A stretch of 64,000 nt of DNA from Polytrichum commune (lineage: Eukaryota > Streptophyta > Polytrichopsida > Polytrichales > Polytrichaceae). Of the stretch, positions 37,736-47,830 are shown one piece after another. The notes beneath the pieces are model-generated. The model saw only the letters and a list, made by a program, of their open reading frames with translations. It made no database searches and was not told the DNA's origin. Position numbers and translations under genes: made by a program. The stretch spans positions 58,833,169-58,897,168 of the forward strand of contig OX485806.1 of NCBI GenBank assembly GCA_950295325.1, written 5' to 3'. Position 1 is the first letter of the stretch. Each line of letters opens with the position of its first letter.

Positions 37736-38531
37736 CAGGGTTGTCTATCCTGCCGTTATGACGGTGTCGTGCCGTCATGTCGTGTCGTGTCGTGATGGAC
37801 CCCTCCGTCACGACACAATAGGGTCCACGTAGGGTCAACATAGGGGGAACGGACTAGGGTGGGTAAAATACTTACCTTCTTGCCAAGGTGGCGTCCTATG
37901 TGGCAGAAAACGCCGACGTGGTCGTGGATATGCCTAGCGCCAGGTAAATCATTTTGCCATTTTGTTTACCATTTTGTTAAAATCAAAGTAGTAAAAAACG
38001 ACTAAGGAGGGTGTGGGGCGGACGGGGGTGGGGGGGGGGGAACAGAGCGGACGGGGTCGGGAATGGGGGGGGAACGGAGCGGACGGGGTTGGGAACGGGG
38101 GCGGACGGAGGGGGGGGAATTTTTTTTTAAAAAATGGGGCGGACGGGGAAGGAAAAAAAAAAAAAAAAACCCGGGGCGGACGGGGGAGCGGACGGAGGGG
38201 CGGACGGGGGGGAACGGGGCGTACGGGGTTGGGAATGGAGCGGACGGGGGGGCGGACAGGCGCTAGTAATTTTTTCCCCACTTTACCTCTACTTTGCTGA
38301 CATGTCATATCACGTGGACATCTTACATCCTACGTGTCCGAAATGGGGTAATGTAATTACACACAAAATTCGGTAAAATTCAAGTCCGTCAGGATAAAGA
38401 CAGCATCTGGCATAATGTCGTGACGGATATGTGTCGTGATATGTGATATGTGACGGATATGTGTCGTGACGGATATACGGCACGACATTATGTCGGGATT
38501 AGCCTCCGTCACGACACAATAGACAACCCTG
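37736..38531. mobile_element. Non-autonomous hAT-like element, 796 bp, 8-bp TSD
   Basis: The termini are inverted: CAGGGTTGTCTAT at the left and its reverse complement at the right. Flanking 8-mers GATAGCAT (37,728-37,735) and GATAACAC (38,532-38,539) match at 6 of 8 positions. Deleting the element plus one 8-mer restores the Harbinger reading frame GVIDGSHI exactly. An 8-bp duplication with CAGGG ends fits hAT. Both subterminal zones are full of TGTCGTGACGG-type words, which are candidate transposase sites. The interior has no transposase, so it would depend on an unseen autonomous partner. Confidence 0.82.
38013..38260 (+). repeat. G-rich minisatellite (GCGGACGGGG units)
   Basis: About eleven irregular repeats of GCGGACGGGG, often followed by TTGGGAAC or GGGGAAC, fill the middle of the hAT-like element. 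There are many runs of four or more G on the plus strand, giving G-quadruplex potential. The minus-strand Pro/Arg ORF here is an artefact of the repeat. Confidence 0.85.
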
Positions 38532-39060
38532 GATAACACCTATGCAGTTAGGAAACCATTGCTTCGATTGGAAACCTGCCGCTGTGCGCACCAACCTCCG
38601 ACCCACCGGCCAAGCAATCAGGTGGCCGAGGTGAGTGCTTATGGCTGAGCACACTTGGCGCAGAATTTCGTGGACGGTGGACTTGCCGAGTGCGGCCTTG
38701 TCTGCGACCAATGGAATGGACACGCCGTGCATGAGTTTGAATAGTGTTACCACAACGTTTTTCTCAACACCTATAGGTTGTCTCCAATGTGTTTGTTGTC
38801 CTTATATGAATGGGCGGAGATCGTTCACTAGTCTGTCAAACATCCTTCTTCTCATTCGCAGGATGTCGTAGAACATGTCAGGTGTGTAGATGTTGAAAAG
38901 GTATTCATTGAACCAGCATGTGGACCTTGGCTTCACATACCATTTTGCATCGAGAACCCCTATGTGCCAAACAACGAGGTCGGAAATTTGCTTCACATGT
39001 TGGAGATGCAACGTGTTGTCTTCGGGCTTGTGCCTATCCGATGTGTAGTGATGTGGGGAC

Positions 39061-39089
39061 TAAACCCCTAAACCCTAAACCCTAAACCC
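39061..39089. repeat. Short interstitial telomere-like repeat (CCCTAAA)4
   Basis: TAAACCCC followed by three perfect TAAACCC units: plant-type telomere sequence. On the transposase strand it reads TTTAGGG repeats ending in GGTTTAG, immediately before exon 2 at 39,059, so it supplies the 3' splice site of the transposase intron. Confidence 0.9.
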
Positions 39090-39734
39090 TTGCACAAAGG
39101 AGCGGGTCGGGAGGCAGATGGAGGATCTAGTTCGGAGGGGGACTGAGAGGGGACTTCTCCTTGCGGTTTTGGAACCTAGACGCACATTGGAAATGTAGAA
39201 TGCAAGCAATTTTAATGGAGGGCACTTGAGAACCTGGATACATTTCATGTTGTATGAGGAGTTGGCATGTTAAACTACATTCCACCAACAATTGCAATTT
39301 AATTAAAATATGCTTACATGTACAGATGAGGCATGACTTTTGCACATACAGTTCAGTGCCATAAACATAACCCTTCTTTGTGGTAGAAAATGTCACGGGT
39401 TGTTTCCAATAAGAATCTTTGTCCACATATGCAAAACAAATCCAAAACTTCAAGTACCTGTGCATGGAGTCCATGGATGGCGACGTCAACTGCCGCCAAC
39501 CTCTGCCTAATGTCTTCAAAAGGGTTTGCACATTGAACGGTGCGAGCATGTAGTGGGAAACTATCAAACTCCGCATCGACATCCCTGACCATGTACAAAA
39601 GAGAACGGCCCAACTCGTGCGATTCCAATTCCTCCTCGGAATCGAACCGTAACATGAGTGATTGAAGATCGGTACAGTCCTCCTCCAACTCCCACCTGCA
39701 ATACATCTCCACGATAGGGAGCAACTGCATGCAT

Positions 39735-39766
39735 GTGTTGCGGACATCATGTGTTGCGGACATCAT
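39735..39766. repeat. 16-bp tandem duplication at the transposase N-terminus
   Basis: TGTTGCGGACATCATG occurs twice in a row. On the coding strand it duplicates the ATGATGTCCGCAACAC start region; because 16 is not a multiple of three, the second candidate start falls out of frame. Confidence 0.85.
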
Positions 39767-39769
39767 GTG

Positions 39770-42700
39770 GTGATGGAGGAGGCAATCTAGTGTGACGCCG
39801 CCATACCAGTTGTCCTGCACATAAGCATCATTGCAGGGACCCACAATCACCCAAACGAACCTCCACTCCCAAACGATAAAGGTGGTGAATAAAACCAAAC
39901 AACAATGGCAACAAACAACAATAGCACTAGACCAAAGTGTTGGAGTGAAACCACGAACCCAATTTGGTCTCACGAAATGCGGACTCGTGTGGCAACGAAT
40001 GCAAATAATAGGCATAGCATAACAACTTGTAACCATGCCAATAATCCTCCACTCTGCGAAGAAACAAGCAGTGCTCAGTATACTGCTAGTCCATGAATGC
40101 TAGCACCACGCGACATTGTCTATGCATGCATACGAAAGCCCAAGCCATTACACACAATGCAGATTGGAAGTTGGTGTGACCCATGGACACAGCTGGTCCC
40201 CTTGGAGCGCACAGTATGTGCAACTCGGTTGTGGACCGAAGGCACCCACATAGACTATGCGCTGTAGGACAGTGGCATGTTGCACGGCCAGAGACACAAC
40301 AATTCACGAAGCTCTGGAAGACTACTCAATATGTGATGCCGACATCCATTCCACTTATTTGTGCGCACAGAATAGTGCGCCTCAATCGTGTTCTAAAACT
40401 GGATGCAATGCACATGACGCTGGTGATCAAAATTTGGGTGGTGGTTCATGCATACGGACGGCGAAATGTATGAATGGCAGAATAGAGGGGAGAAAGCTGG
40501 CACAGGAAGAGCGGGAGGTGAAGAGTTCCAGAGTTCCAACACAAGACCTGGTGCATGTAATTTGGGGGATTATCTGGGTGAAGACACAGGCAACGTAAAC
40601 AAGGATGCGGAGCTGAAACCAGCAGTCCTATTGTGGCCATTAAAATTTCAGGCATTAGAATACGATTGCAGCATGGGCTGCGCCATGTGGGTGCAGTGGC
40701 AGGCAAAGATTAAGCGAAGAACAACACTCCTGGGGTAGCTGCGGCATTGTTCATGTAGAAGCACCGACAGTGCCGCAAAGATCGAAGTCGACTGCTAGGC
40801 AATTGGGGGGGGGGGGTGAACAGAAAACCAATTCAAGAGCGGCATGGATGTGGGCTCCCAATTTACACCGGAATCCTGCAGCAATGAACCCAAAAGTGCG
40901 ACGTCTACGTCTAGTAGCAAAACAAACCACCTTGCGCAGTTGCTTGCGAGAGCAGCAGTGCGTTTAATTGAAACAGCAGCCACAACCATTTCATGGAACA
41001 CGAGTACGCACAGTAACGATGCAAGGGATGCACTAAGGGATGCGCAGACGGCAAAGCGCGGGACCGGGAGCCTTGTAACACTTGGGACCAGCCCACACAT
41101 TGAACAGAAGGCGCGTGGCCAACAGAAGCCAGGGGCATGGCAGCCCCGAGGGCTACGCACAGTTCAGAGCACATAACATGCCGCAAAAACAACATTCATG
41201 CACGGGAGTTGGAAAAAAATGGACACACATAGAAAGAACAGAAGAATGGTGTGATCACCCAGCGAGAAATTCATTGAAGGCACAGATAAATTTATTTTCA
41301 AATAAACGTAGCACACATATAGGAAAGACCCAACATTGCCACGGTGGGATATCCCAACACCCCAAGAGGAGAAGGCTGCAGGCCTCTAAGTGGCCAGAAT
41401 TTGATGCACAGAACGGTCTAAAAACATGGCAGGACTGGAAGTTGCAACTGTGCAGACTACAAGCGAGGCCCAAATGCTCATGCGGAGCAGGCCCCGCAGC
41501 ACAGAGGTGACATCCACGACTGGAAACTGCGAGTGCGGCATTGGTGCACTCTGTGGCACCAACGGCTGACCCTGTTGCTGGATGCGGTTGCTCGCCGAAA
41601 GGATCCGGGTGTTGGACTAGGGGCTCCCCGATGCACACTCCGATGCAGATTGCCTCCAACTCGCAGCCGCGGTCGCGTTTCCAGGAGATGGAGCTGCCTT
41701 GGTCGCCGGGCCGCGTGTGACAAAAATAGCAACTCGATTGCTGAGGTGCCAGGCGGGTGCAGGGGGCCAGCACCACCGATGGCCACCAAGCTTCCACAAC
41801 TCCCCGCACATCATTGAATCCCTCCCACTAGTGTTCCGGGCATCTGCAGCCAAAACCGAGTGGACTTGGAACCAAATCAGCACTTCCCGCCATTGCGCTC
41901 CGTAGTGAAACTCCAGCGGCGTCCCGACGCAGCCGTGCGGAACTCAATGCAAGAGTGGACTGCCGCACAGAGGAAGAGCTGCAGTTTGGAGGGTCGGACG
42001 AGGAGGAGGGGGGGAGAAAGAACAGACTACTTCTGCTACGACATCCGCGCAAGCGACGACCTGCCAGGGAAGGCATCAGAACATGGGCTTATCGACAAGC
42101 ACACGACCACCCTAAACCCCTCCTGCGCGCATTGGAGCTGCGTGCCGACAAACCCTAGACCGCACTCCGCATGCCCGCCATGAGCGACGTGCATAGGAGG
42201 ACCGGATGGACCAGACTGGCACCACACTCACACCCAGCTTCCGCGAAAAAATGACAACAACACAAAACCACCCAACGAAATGTCCATACAACAGGGGATC
42301 ACGAATGAAAGATCTCCCAAGAAACTCAATACACGCGGGGTTGCTCCCAGGCGCAGAGGTATTGGAATAGCGGCAACTCTTGAAAACATCATTTCCGCGG
42401 CAGCAGAATTAACAAGAACTCACAACACGGCGAGGCACCGACATCTCCGGCCCGGGGAGTGAGGGAGTAGACAGTTGCACAGACGACAAGGAAAACGCTC
42501 CCACCTGCAAAACCAGATGCTATCGCCCGATACAACGAATGTTCAGCGAAGACTAGGAAACCAGAAGAGGCATGCATCACTCACCCGAACTGCAGCTCCC
42601 GTAGCTCAGTGTCAAGCGTGGTCACAGTTGATCGCTCCATCTCGCCGCCCACTGACGTGCGCACCCGCTCCATTTCACTTCGCACGGACGTGCGAGCGAG

Positions 42701-42932
42701 GGAGACCAGAAACCCTCGGAGCGTGGGAGGCAAAAGGTTGGTGGGGAGAGGAAGGCGACAGAAGTGGGTGGATGAATGCTCTGGATGCCCGGGTACAGGC
42801 CCAACCTGTGCGGGCCCCCCCCTCCTGTTCCGGACCCATGGACCAAGTAAGTTGCATGCCCGGCAGCGAGGTTCCCGGCAGGGCCTTCTCTTACGGCGTC
42901 CCGGCCCAGCACCACTTGGTGCGGCCAGGCCC
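39770..42932. other. Right non-coding arm of the Harbinger element
   Basis: GC-rich, with many overlapping chance ORFs on both strands and no recognisable domain. It is upstream of the transposase, so it probably holds its promoter and 5' leader. A G run of about 10 sits near 40,806. Confidence 0.5.
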
Positions 42933-42935
42933 TAA

Positions 42936-43460
42936 GTACCTTCTTTGAATGACTAAGTAATTTTTTTCAATCCATCTTCTCATGTCAAAGTAACATTTTT
43001 CAATGGTTAAACCATTTTTTTCAAGTGTTCACATAATCTTCTCAAGTAGCTATGTCTAAGTAACAAGAAACCTCCGTCTTCAAGGTAGCCAAATCACCTT
43101 CTACAATTATCCAAGTAACTTTCTTAAGTGCCCAAATGATCTTCTCTATTCGGCCAAGTAATTATCTTCAACTGGCCACGTAATCGTCTTTGAGTCTTTA
43201 ATGTAACTTAGTAAACCATCTTCGATTGCTCAAGTATTTTTCTTCAATTGGCCAAGTAGTCGTCTTCAAGACTTCAAGTAACCCTTCTTCGAGTGTCAAG
43301 TAATATTTTCTTCTTGATCAAGTAACGTCTTCAACGTATCCAAAACAATCTTTAAGTAGTCGAAAACTCTTCTTTAAGTGACTATCTTCAAGTAGCCACA
43401 TAACCATCTTCAAGTTCTTGAAGTAATCTTTTCGTGAGTAGTCAATTAATGCTTTATAAT
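42936..43460. repeat. Degenerate short-repeat array (CCAAGTAAxCxTCTTCAA)
   Basis: Words such as GGCCAAGTAATTATCTTCAA, GCCACGTAATCGTCTTTGA and GGCCAAGTAGTCGTCTTCAA recur every 20-40 bp. Related words occur left of the Harbinger element near 32,920-33,390, suggesting the element inserted into a larger array of this kind. Confidence 0.6.
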
Positions 43461-44183
43461 TAGGTCCAAACTATTTTTAGCTCAATCAAATTATAACTCA
43501 ATATCGGTTATATTTAGAACATTTTTGTTGAGTACAACATTATGAATCACAAGAGATGTGTAAATGGTACGATCAATCAACACAGACCTAAGGAGCAAAG
43601 CACATTCAAGCATCAAATGGAATTAACAAGCAAGAGGAAGTTCAAGGAGCGGCACCGAAATTGGGAGAGGAAGCTTTCAACCTCGGCTATGGAGCTCGGA
43701 CTCGGCCATGGAGTTGGCCACGGCCTTAGGGACCCTTTCCCATGGCATTGCGCTACTTACGCGCGGAGATAGGGTCCGCTACCCACGGATATAGGAAACC
43801 CAGCTCCTTTACAAAAAGAGCTTAGTTATTAGAGGTGCATATTAAGGGGTATATGGAATATATTAGAATATAGGATTTTGAGGATGAGGGAAGAGACATA
43901 ATTATGTATTTAAGGATTGCATTGAATATCCAAGGAAGCATGATTATGGAATAGTTTAGAATGTAGGATTTTGATGAAGCACGATTATGGAATATATGGG
44001 AATTTTGGATATAAAGTTCAAGTGACATTATGAAGACACTAAGGGGAATATAGGACTAGAATACATTCTACGAGTATGTACTAAATACCAATTATCGGAA
44101 TCAAATCAATCACGCACAAAGATTTGATTGACTCTCAAGGAGAGATATAGTAAAATCTTGGTATTAAGAACATTAGAGTAGTG

Positions 44184-44201
44184 AAACGGTTATAACCGTT
44201 T
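44184..44201. promoter_or_regulatory. Palindromic MYB/MSA-like site in LTR family C
   Basis: AAACGGTTATAACCGTTT is a perfect 18-bp palindrome holding two opposed AACGGTTA sites, the core of MYB/MSA elements in plants. It is identical in the other LTR copy (53,364-53,381) although its flanks have diverged. Confidence 0.55.
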
Positions 44202-44300
44202 TAGATAGATAGCATCTACATATATTGAAGATAGCTAGTATCTAGGAAAGTGTAAGTTAACAACCACTCTTAGTATAGATTTTGGATAGGAAGAAAAGAC

Positions 44301-44310
44301 TATATAAGGG
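44301..44310 (+). promoter_or_regulatory. TATA box of LTR family C
   Basis: GACTATATAAGGGAAGC is conserved with the other copy (minus strand, 53,256-53,264). It should set the U3/R boundary about 30 bp downstream. Confidence 0.65.
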
Positions 44311-45620
44311 AAGCATTTTAGGAGACCTACACCTCATTTTCTACACAACGAAGTTATCTTAAATTTGAGTGTCAAGAATCACTTGAAGCTTTTGTAACTC
44401 TCCTCTCGAGGAACTTTTGCAATACACTTATCTTTTCTACAAATGCGTGTGATCTTCCTACCTCTCTCAATTTGAACTACGAGTCGTCAATGGTACTTTG
44501 TAGCTTAAGTGATTGAGCAACCGAGAGTAGAGTAGATTGAATAGACTATTTTGAGAAAGAACTCAAAAGATAGTGTGAGGGTGAAAACAAAGCGCTCAAG
44601 ACAAATTGGAGAATCAATGGGACTTTGAGAGAGATTGAATTGAGAAAGCGATTGTCAACTTGAATGAAGGAAACAAGATTATCTCTCAAAGCGGAACTTA
44701 TCATTGATCTCCTCAAAAGGGAATTATAAATATACATGTGATTGAATGATATATGCATGTTATGATTTAAGCAAAACAACTTAACGATTGCAACTCCTTC
44801 AAAAGAGGAGGAGCTTATTATTGAAAACTACATAATTGACTTATAAATATTATACATATTATACTACATATTGATTGTTGAACTTATGATTAACAAGAAT
44901 GATGAAGACATTAATTCATATCAAAGTTTGAATACATATGAATGAAGTAATATTGATATAAGATAATCTACTTACTACAATTGTTATTGAAGCTTCTTAC
45001 TTTAAGATTCTTTGTGAGTTGTTGGATGTCATTAACAATCAAAGAGGAGTTCTTTCTCTTGAATAAACCTCAAGAGAGTTATAATTATTCTTGTCATTAA
45101 AACACTTTGAATGTTAAACGTGACATTGCAAAACAATCAATGATGTGTTCACGAAATTATAACTACTATATGCATACATGTCAAGTTACAATATTATAAG
45201 TAGTAACACTTGAGCTTAAAAAGGAAGACTCAAGAATATTATATCTTCTTCATCATTATAAGATTACTATCATTTGTGTGATTAATGTTTATGAACTACT
45301 AACATTAAGAATTCATACAATTTATTGAAAACTATATTATGATCAAGGATAGTGTTACACCTCTTGAAGCTTTCTTTAAATCTAATGGTTCTTATTATCA
45401 ATGATGCCTTACATTGAGAGTAAGAATTAAGATAATGAGATTTTGTTCACTCCAATAATTATATTCATATCATAAGGAGAAGAGAGGGATTATTAATTAG
45501 AGACCGAACATATTAATGAGGCACGGTAGTTCTCAAGCGAATATAAATTTACGTGATGTCTCACCGTAAGTCTTCTTGAGCTAAATTGCAAGGGAACGAC
45601 CCACGGGGTCCATCAATTTT

Positions 45621-47830
45621 ATTTTAAATATGTCCTATAATCCCTGTCATTAATTAAGTACATTCTATTTTTAGATCAATCATGCAGTCTCTGCTATAAT
45701 TAGTCACAGTATATTTTTAGATTAGTTATGTTCTATCTCGGTTTTAGTTTTGCCTATAATTAATACATGATTATTTTAGCACAGATTTCATATAATCTCA
45801 GTTTCTACTATAATTAAGAACATGCTATTTTTGGCATGATTATAATATAATTAAAGCACAGATTTCATATAATCTCAGTTTATACTATAATTAAGAATAT
45901 ACTATTCTTGGCATGATTATTATATAATTGGACACAACCTATTTTTAGCATAATTACAATATAACCAATCGAGGTTAAAGTAATATCATAATGAGGTCAT
46001 AACAAAGTTAGTCAAAGACTCATTCATTAATTGTTTTTATGTTTCAAAGTATTCGAGTCACGATTAATTAACTTCTTTTAGCAATATAGATATATTGTAT
46101 GCATTAGCATTTAGTAGCAGACATTCATATCATAAGTTAATAATATACTCATAAGCGAAATACTTCAAACATGTAGTTAATTAATCGTATTTCTTTTTGT
46201 GAGGGAAGTTATGTGATCAAAGAATGTGGAGAAGTATTTTAAGATTAATTTGTTATGTCTTAGTTGCTATCATGCACGATTTTTGGCTTCTTCTACTTAT
46301 CTCTTTCTCTCTCTTTTCTTTATAATTTGTCTTTTGTATCAACAACAATTTCCTCACATCTTTAACTACTCACTTTCAATGGTTAATTATTCATGCCTCA
46401 ATTTCCCAAGTCACTCACTCCTTTGTGTCGTACTTTCTATCATGATTTCGTTCCCTCAATTGTCTAAGTTCACCTTATATGAATCCTTATAAAATCTCTC
46501 GCAACTATCTCACCTCATGTGAGTGGCTATAATAATTTTTGACAACTATCTCACCTCATGTGAGTGACTATAGATCATCTCAAGTCTCAATTGTAATCGC
46601 TCAACTTGACTATGTCTAAGCTAAAACTTTACTTTGCCTCTACCTTGAATAACTTAGATGAAGGTGTGAGCTTGATGCTCTTGTATTCCAAAATGGTAAA
46701 GATACAAAGGACCTAGCTCTTGTGTAGCCTATCGACGTGAATAAGGTAAGGTGTTCAAATTCTAATCCCAACTTTATATATATATATTGAGAGGAGGTGT
46801 CTAACATGTGCCGTCCTCTTAATTATCATATCTTTAATCTTTCTAAAAAAATTGAAGATAGCTCTTCCGGACATCCTCGGAAAGAGTTCATATAATCTTT
46901 ATTTTCTTTACATTCAAAATGTGGAAGATTGTAGCGTAAAATCTACATATGTAATATCTAAGTAAGGGAGGATTCTTAAGGCCCTTAATTACTTCCACCT
47001 CCGTTTTTCTCACCTATGTGGCCTAGGCGAGTGTTTTACACCATGAAGCCCACTAATCCTAAGTGGCTTGCTATGTGGCAAACTAATTTTTCTAATAATG
47101 CTACTAATGTTTACTTGCCTGTTACATAACCTACTAATCTAAATGGCTTACTAATTTCGGCCATTTAACTTTACGTAGTTACTAATTTAACTATCTTCAT
47201 TAATTTGGTAACCGGTTCATTGGCCCTCGTAAACCTTATTATATAATCCTTCTCATGTGGTGATTTTGGTGATTCTCCCCTTTCGTCGTTGAGATCGTGG
47301 TGAACATGCATGATTCTGAAGGTAAAAAGAACTTTCAAGTTTTTCAATTCTCTATTTTTTCTCAGAACAAATGCCAATATCATTGCATGCCCTCCAATTG
47401 TACTCATTGAAGATGCTCTCAATGGCAAGGAAATTGATTGGCCCTAGTTCTTCTGTGACTACATGAAATTGGAAGTGATCACCCTGAAAAAACAACTGTA
47501 CAAGAATAAGACCATCAATTTGAGAATTTTCATAGGACCCCCACTCATTATGTTTTTGATTGGTGAAGATTTATTCATTATATAACAGAATATATAAGCA
47601 AGATTACTCATACCCTCAAAATCAGTAGAGGTACATGCTATCAAAAAAAAAATGAACCTGAGGCAGAGCATGCCAAAGGTGAGTCATCAGGAGCCAAAGA
47701 AATACCACACATATTGATAGCCATTGCTGAAACAATACACAACAAATGTTTTGAAAAAAAAAACTACACACAATGGAACTAACAAAGATTTTAGGATGCT
47801 ACAAACATGCCAGTCAAATATTCAAAACCT
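45621..47830. other. AT-rich non-coding stretch between solo LTRs
   Basis: No credible gene. It contains the 77-bp repeat at 45,778-45,931 and a 41-bp direct repeat near 46,502-46,575 (CAACTATCTCACCTCATGTG twice). Confidence 0.4.
45778..45931. repeat. 77-bp tandem repeat, two clear units
   Basis: AGCACAGATTTCATATAATC starts at 45,778 and 45,855, and each unit runs on to GGCATGATTAT. More decayed units (TATTTTTAGAT..., CTATAATTA...) lie to the left from about 45,650. Confidence 0.8.

Larger units (their letters stand above)
36963..39766 (-). pseudogene. PIF/Harbinger DDE transposase, interrupted by a hAT-like insertion
   Basis: It would catalyse excision and insertion of the 9.5-kb element. 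Exon 1 is 39,766-39,458 (MMSATHDVRNTCMQLLPIV ... DIRQRLAAVDVAIHGLHAQ) and ends at a GTACTT donor. Exon 2 opens at 39,059 after TTTAG (SPHHYTSDRHKPEDN), in phase. HTH-like LKST features follow (ALGKSTVHEILRQVCSAI). A TAA stop interrupts at about 38,802-38,804. WFPNCIGVI is then cut by the insertion at 37,736-38,531 just before the first catalytic Asp of IDGSHIYVAAPSN. Later landmarks: YKSFSILLQGVVDSKCYFTS, a TGA at 37,476-37,478, VADQGYPLLSWC with the second Asp, and MSVERGFGILKSRFKEI with the Glu. Dead by two stops plus the insertion. Confidence 0.85.
33424..42932. mobile_element. PIF/Harbinger-type DNA transposon, 9.5 kb, TSD TAA
   Basis: A GC-rich island in AT-rich DNA, bounded by TAA at 33,421-33,423 and 42,933-42,935, the 3-bp TWA duplication typical of PIF/Harbinger. 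The termini are imperfect inverted repeats. The left end is G16 followed by CGCACC-CGGGGTG; the right end, read inward, is GGGCCTGGCCGCACCAAGTG. Inside are the two genes this superfamily needs: a Myb/SANT-like DNA-binding protein (35,844-36,949, plus) and a DDE transposase (39,766-36,963, minus), converging with 13 bp between stop codons. Both are broken. Unusually long non-coding arms (2.4 kb left, 3.2 kb right) surround the genes. The G16 run may be an expansion of the original end. Confidence 0.75.
43526..45615 (+). mobile_element. Solo LTR, family C copy 1 (TSD ATTTT)
   Basis: 2090 bp, starting TGTTGAGTACAACATTATGA and ending GGTCCATCA, flanked by ATTTT at 43,521-43,525 and 45,616-45,620. 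It aligns with the reverse complement of 51,924-54,199 over most of its length. It contains a TATA box (TATATAAGGG, 44,301) and an 18-bp palindrome about 117 bp upstream. No gag or pol is adjacent, so solo LTR is the best reading. Small ORFs inside are not supported. Confidence 0.88.

Noticed and set aside
37949-38308. Pro/Arg-rich minus-strand ORF and Gly-rich plus-strand ORFs
   Set aside because: Direct product of the G-rich minisatellite; no independent coding evidence.
40795-42948. Overlapping ORFs of 100-184 codons in the right Harbinger arm
   Set aside because: Six-frame openness from high GC; no motif, and no frame is favoured.
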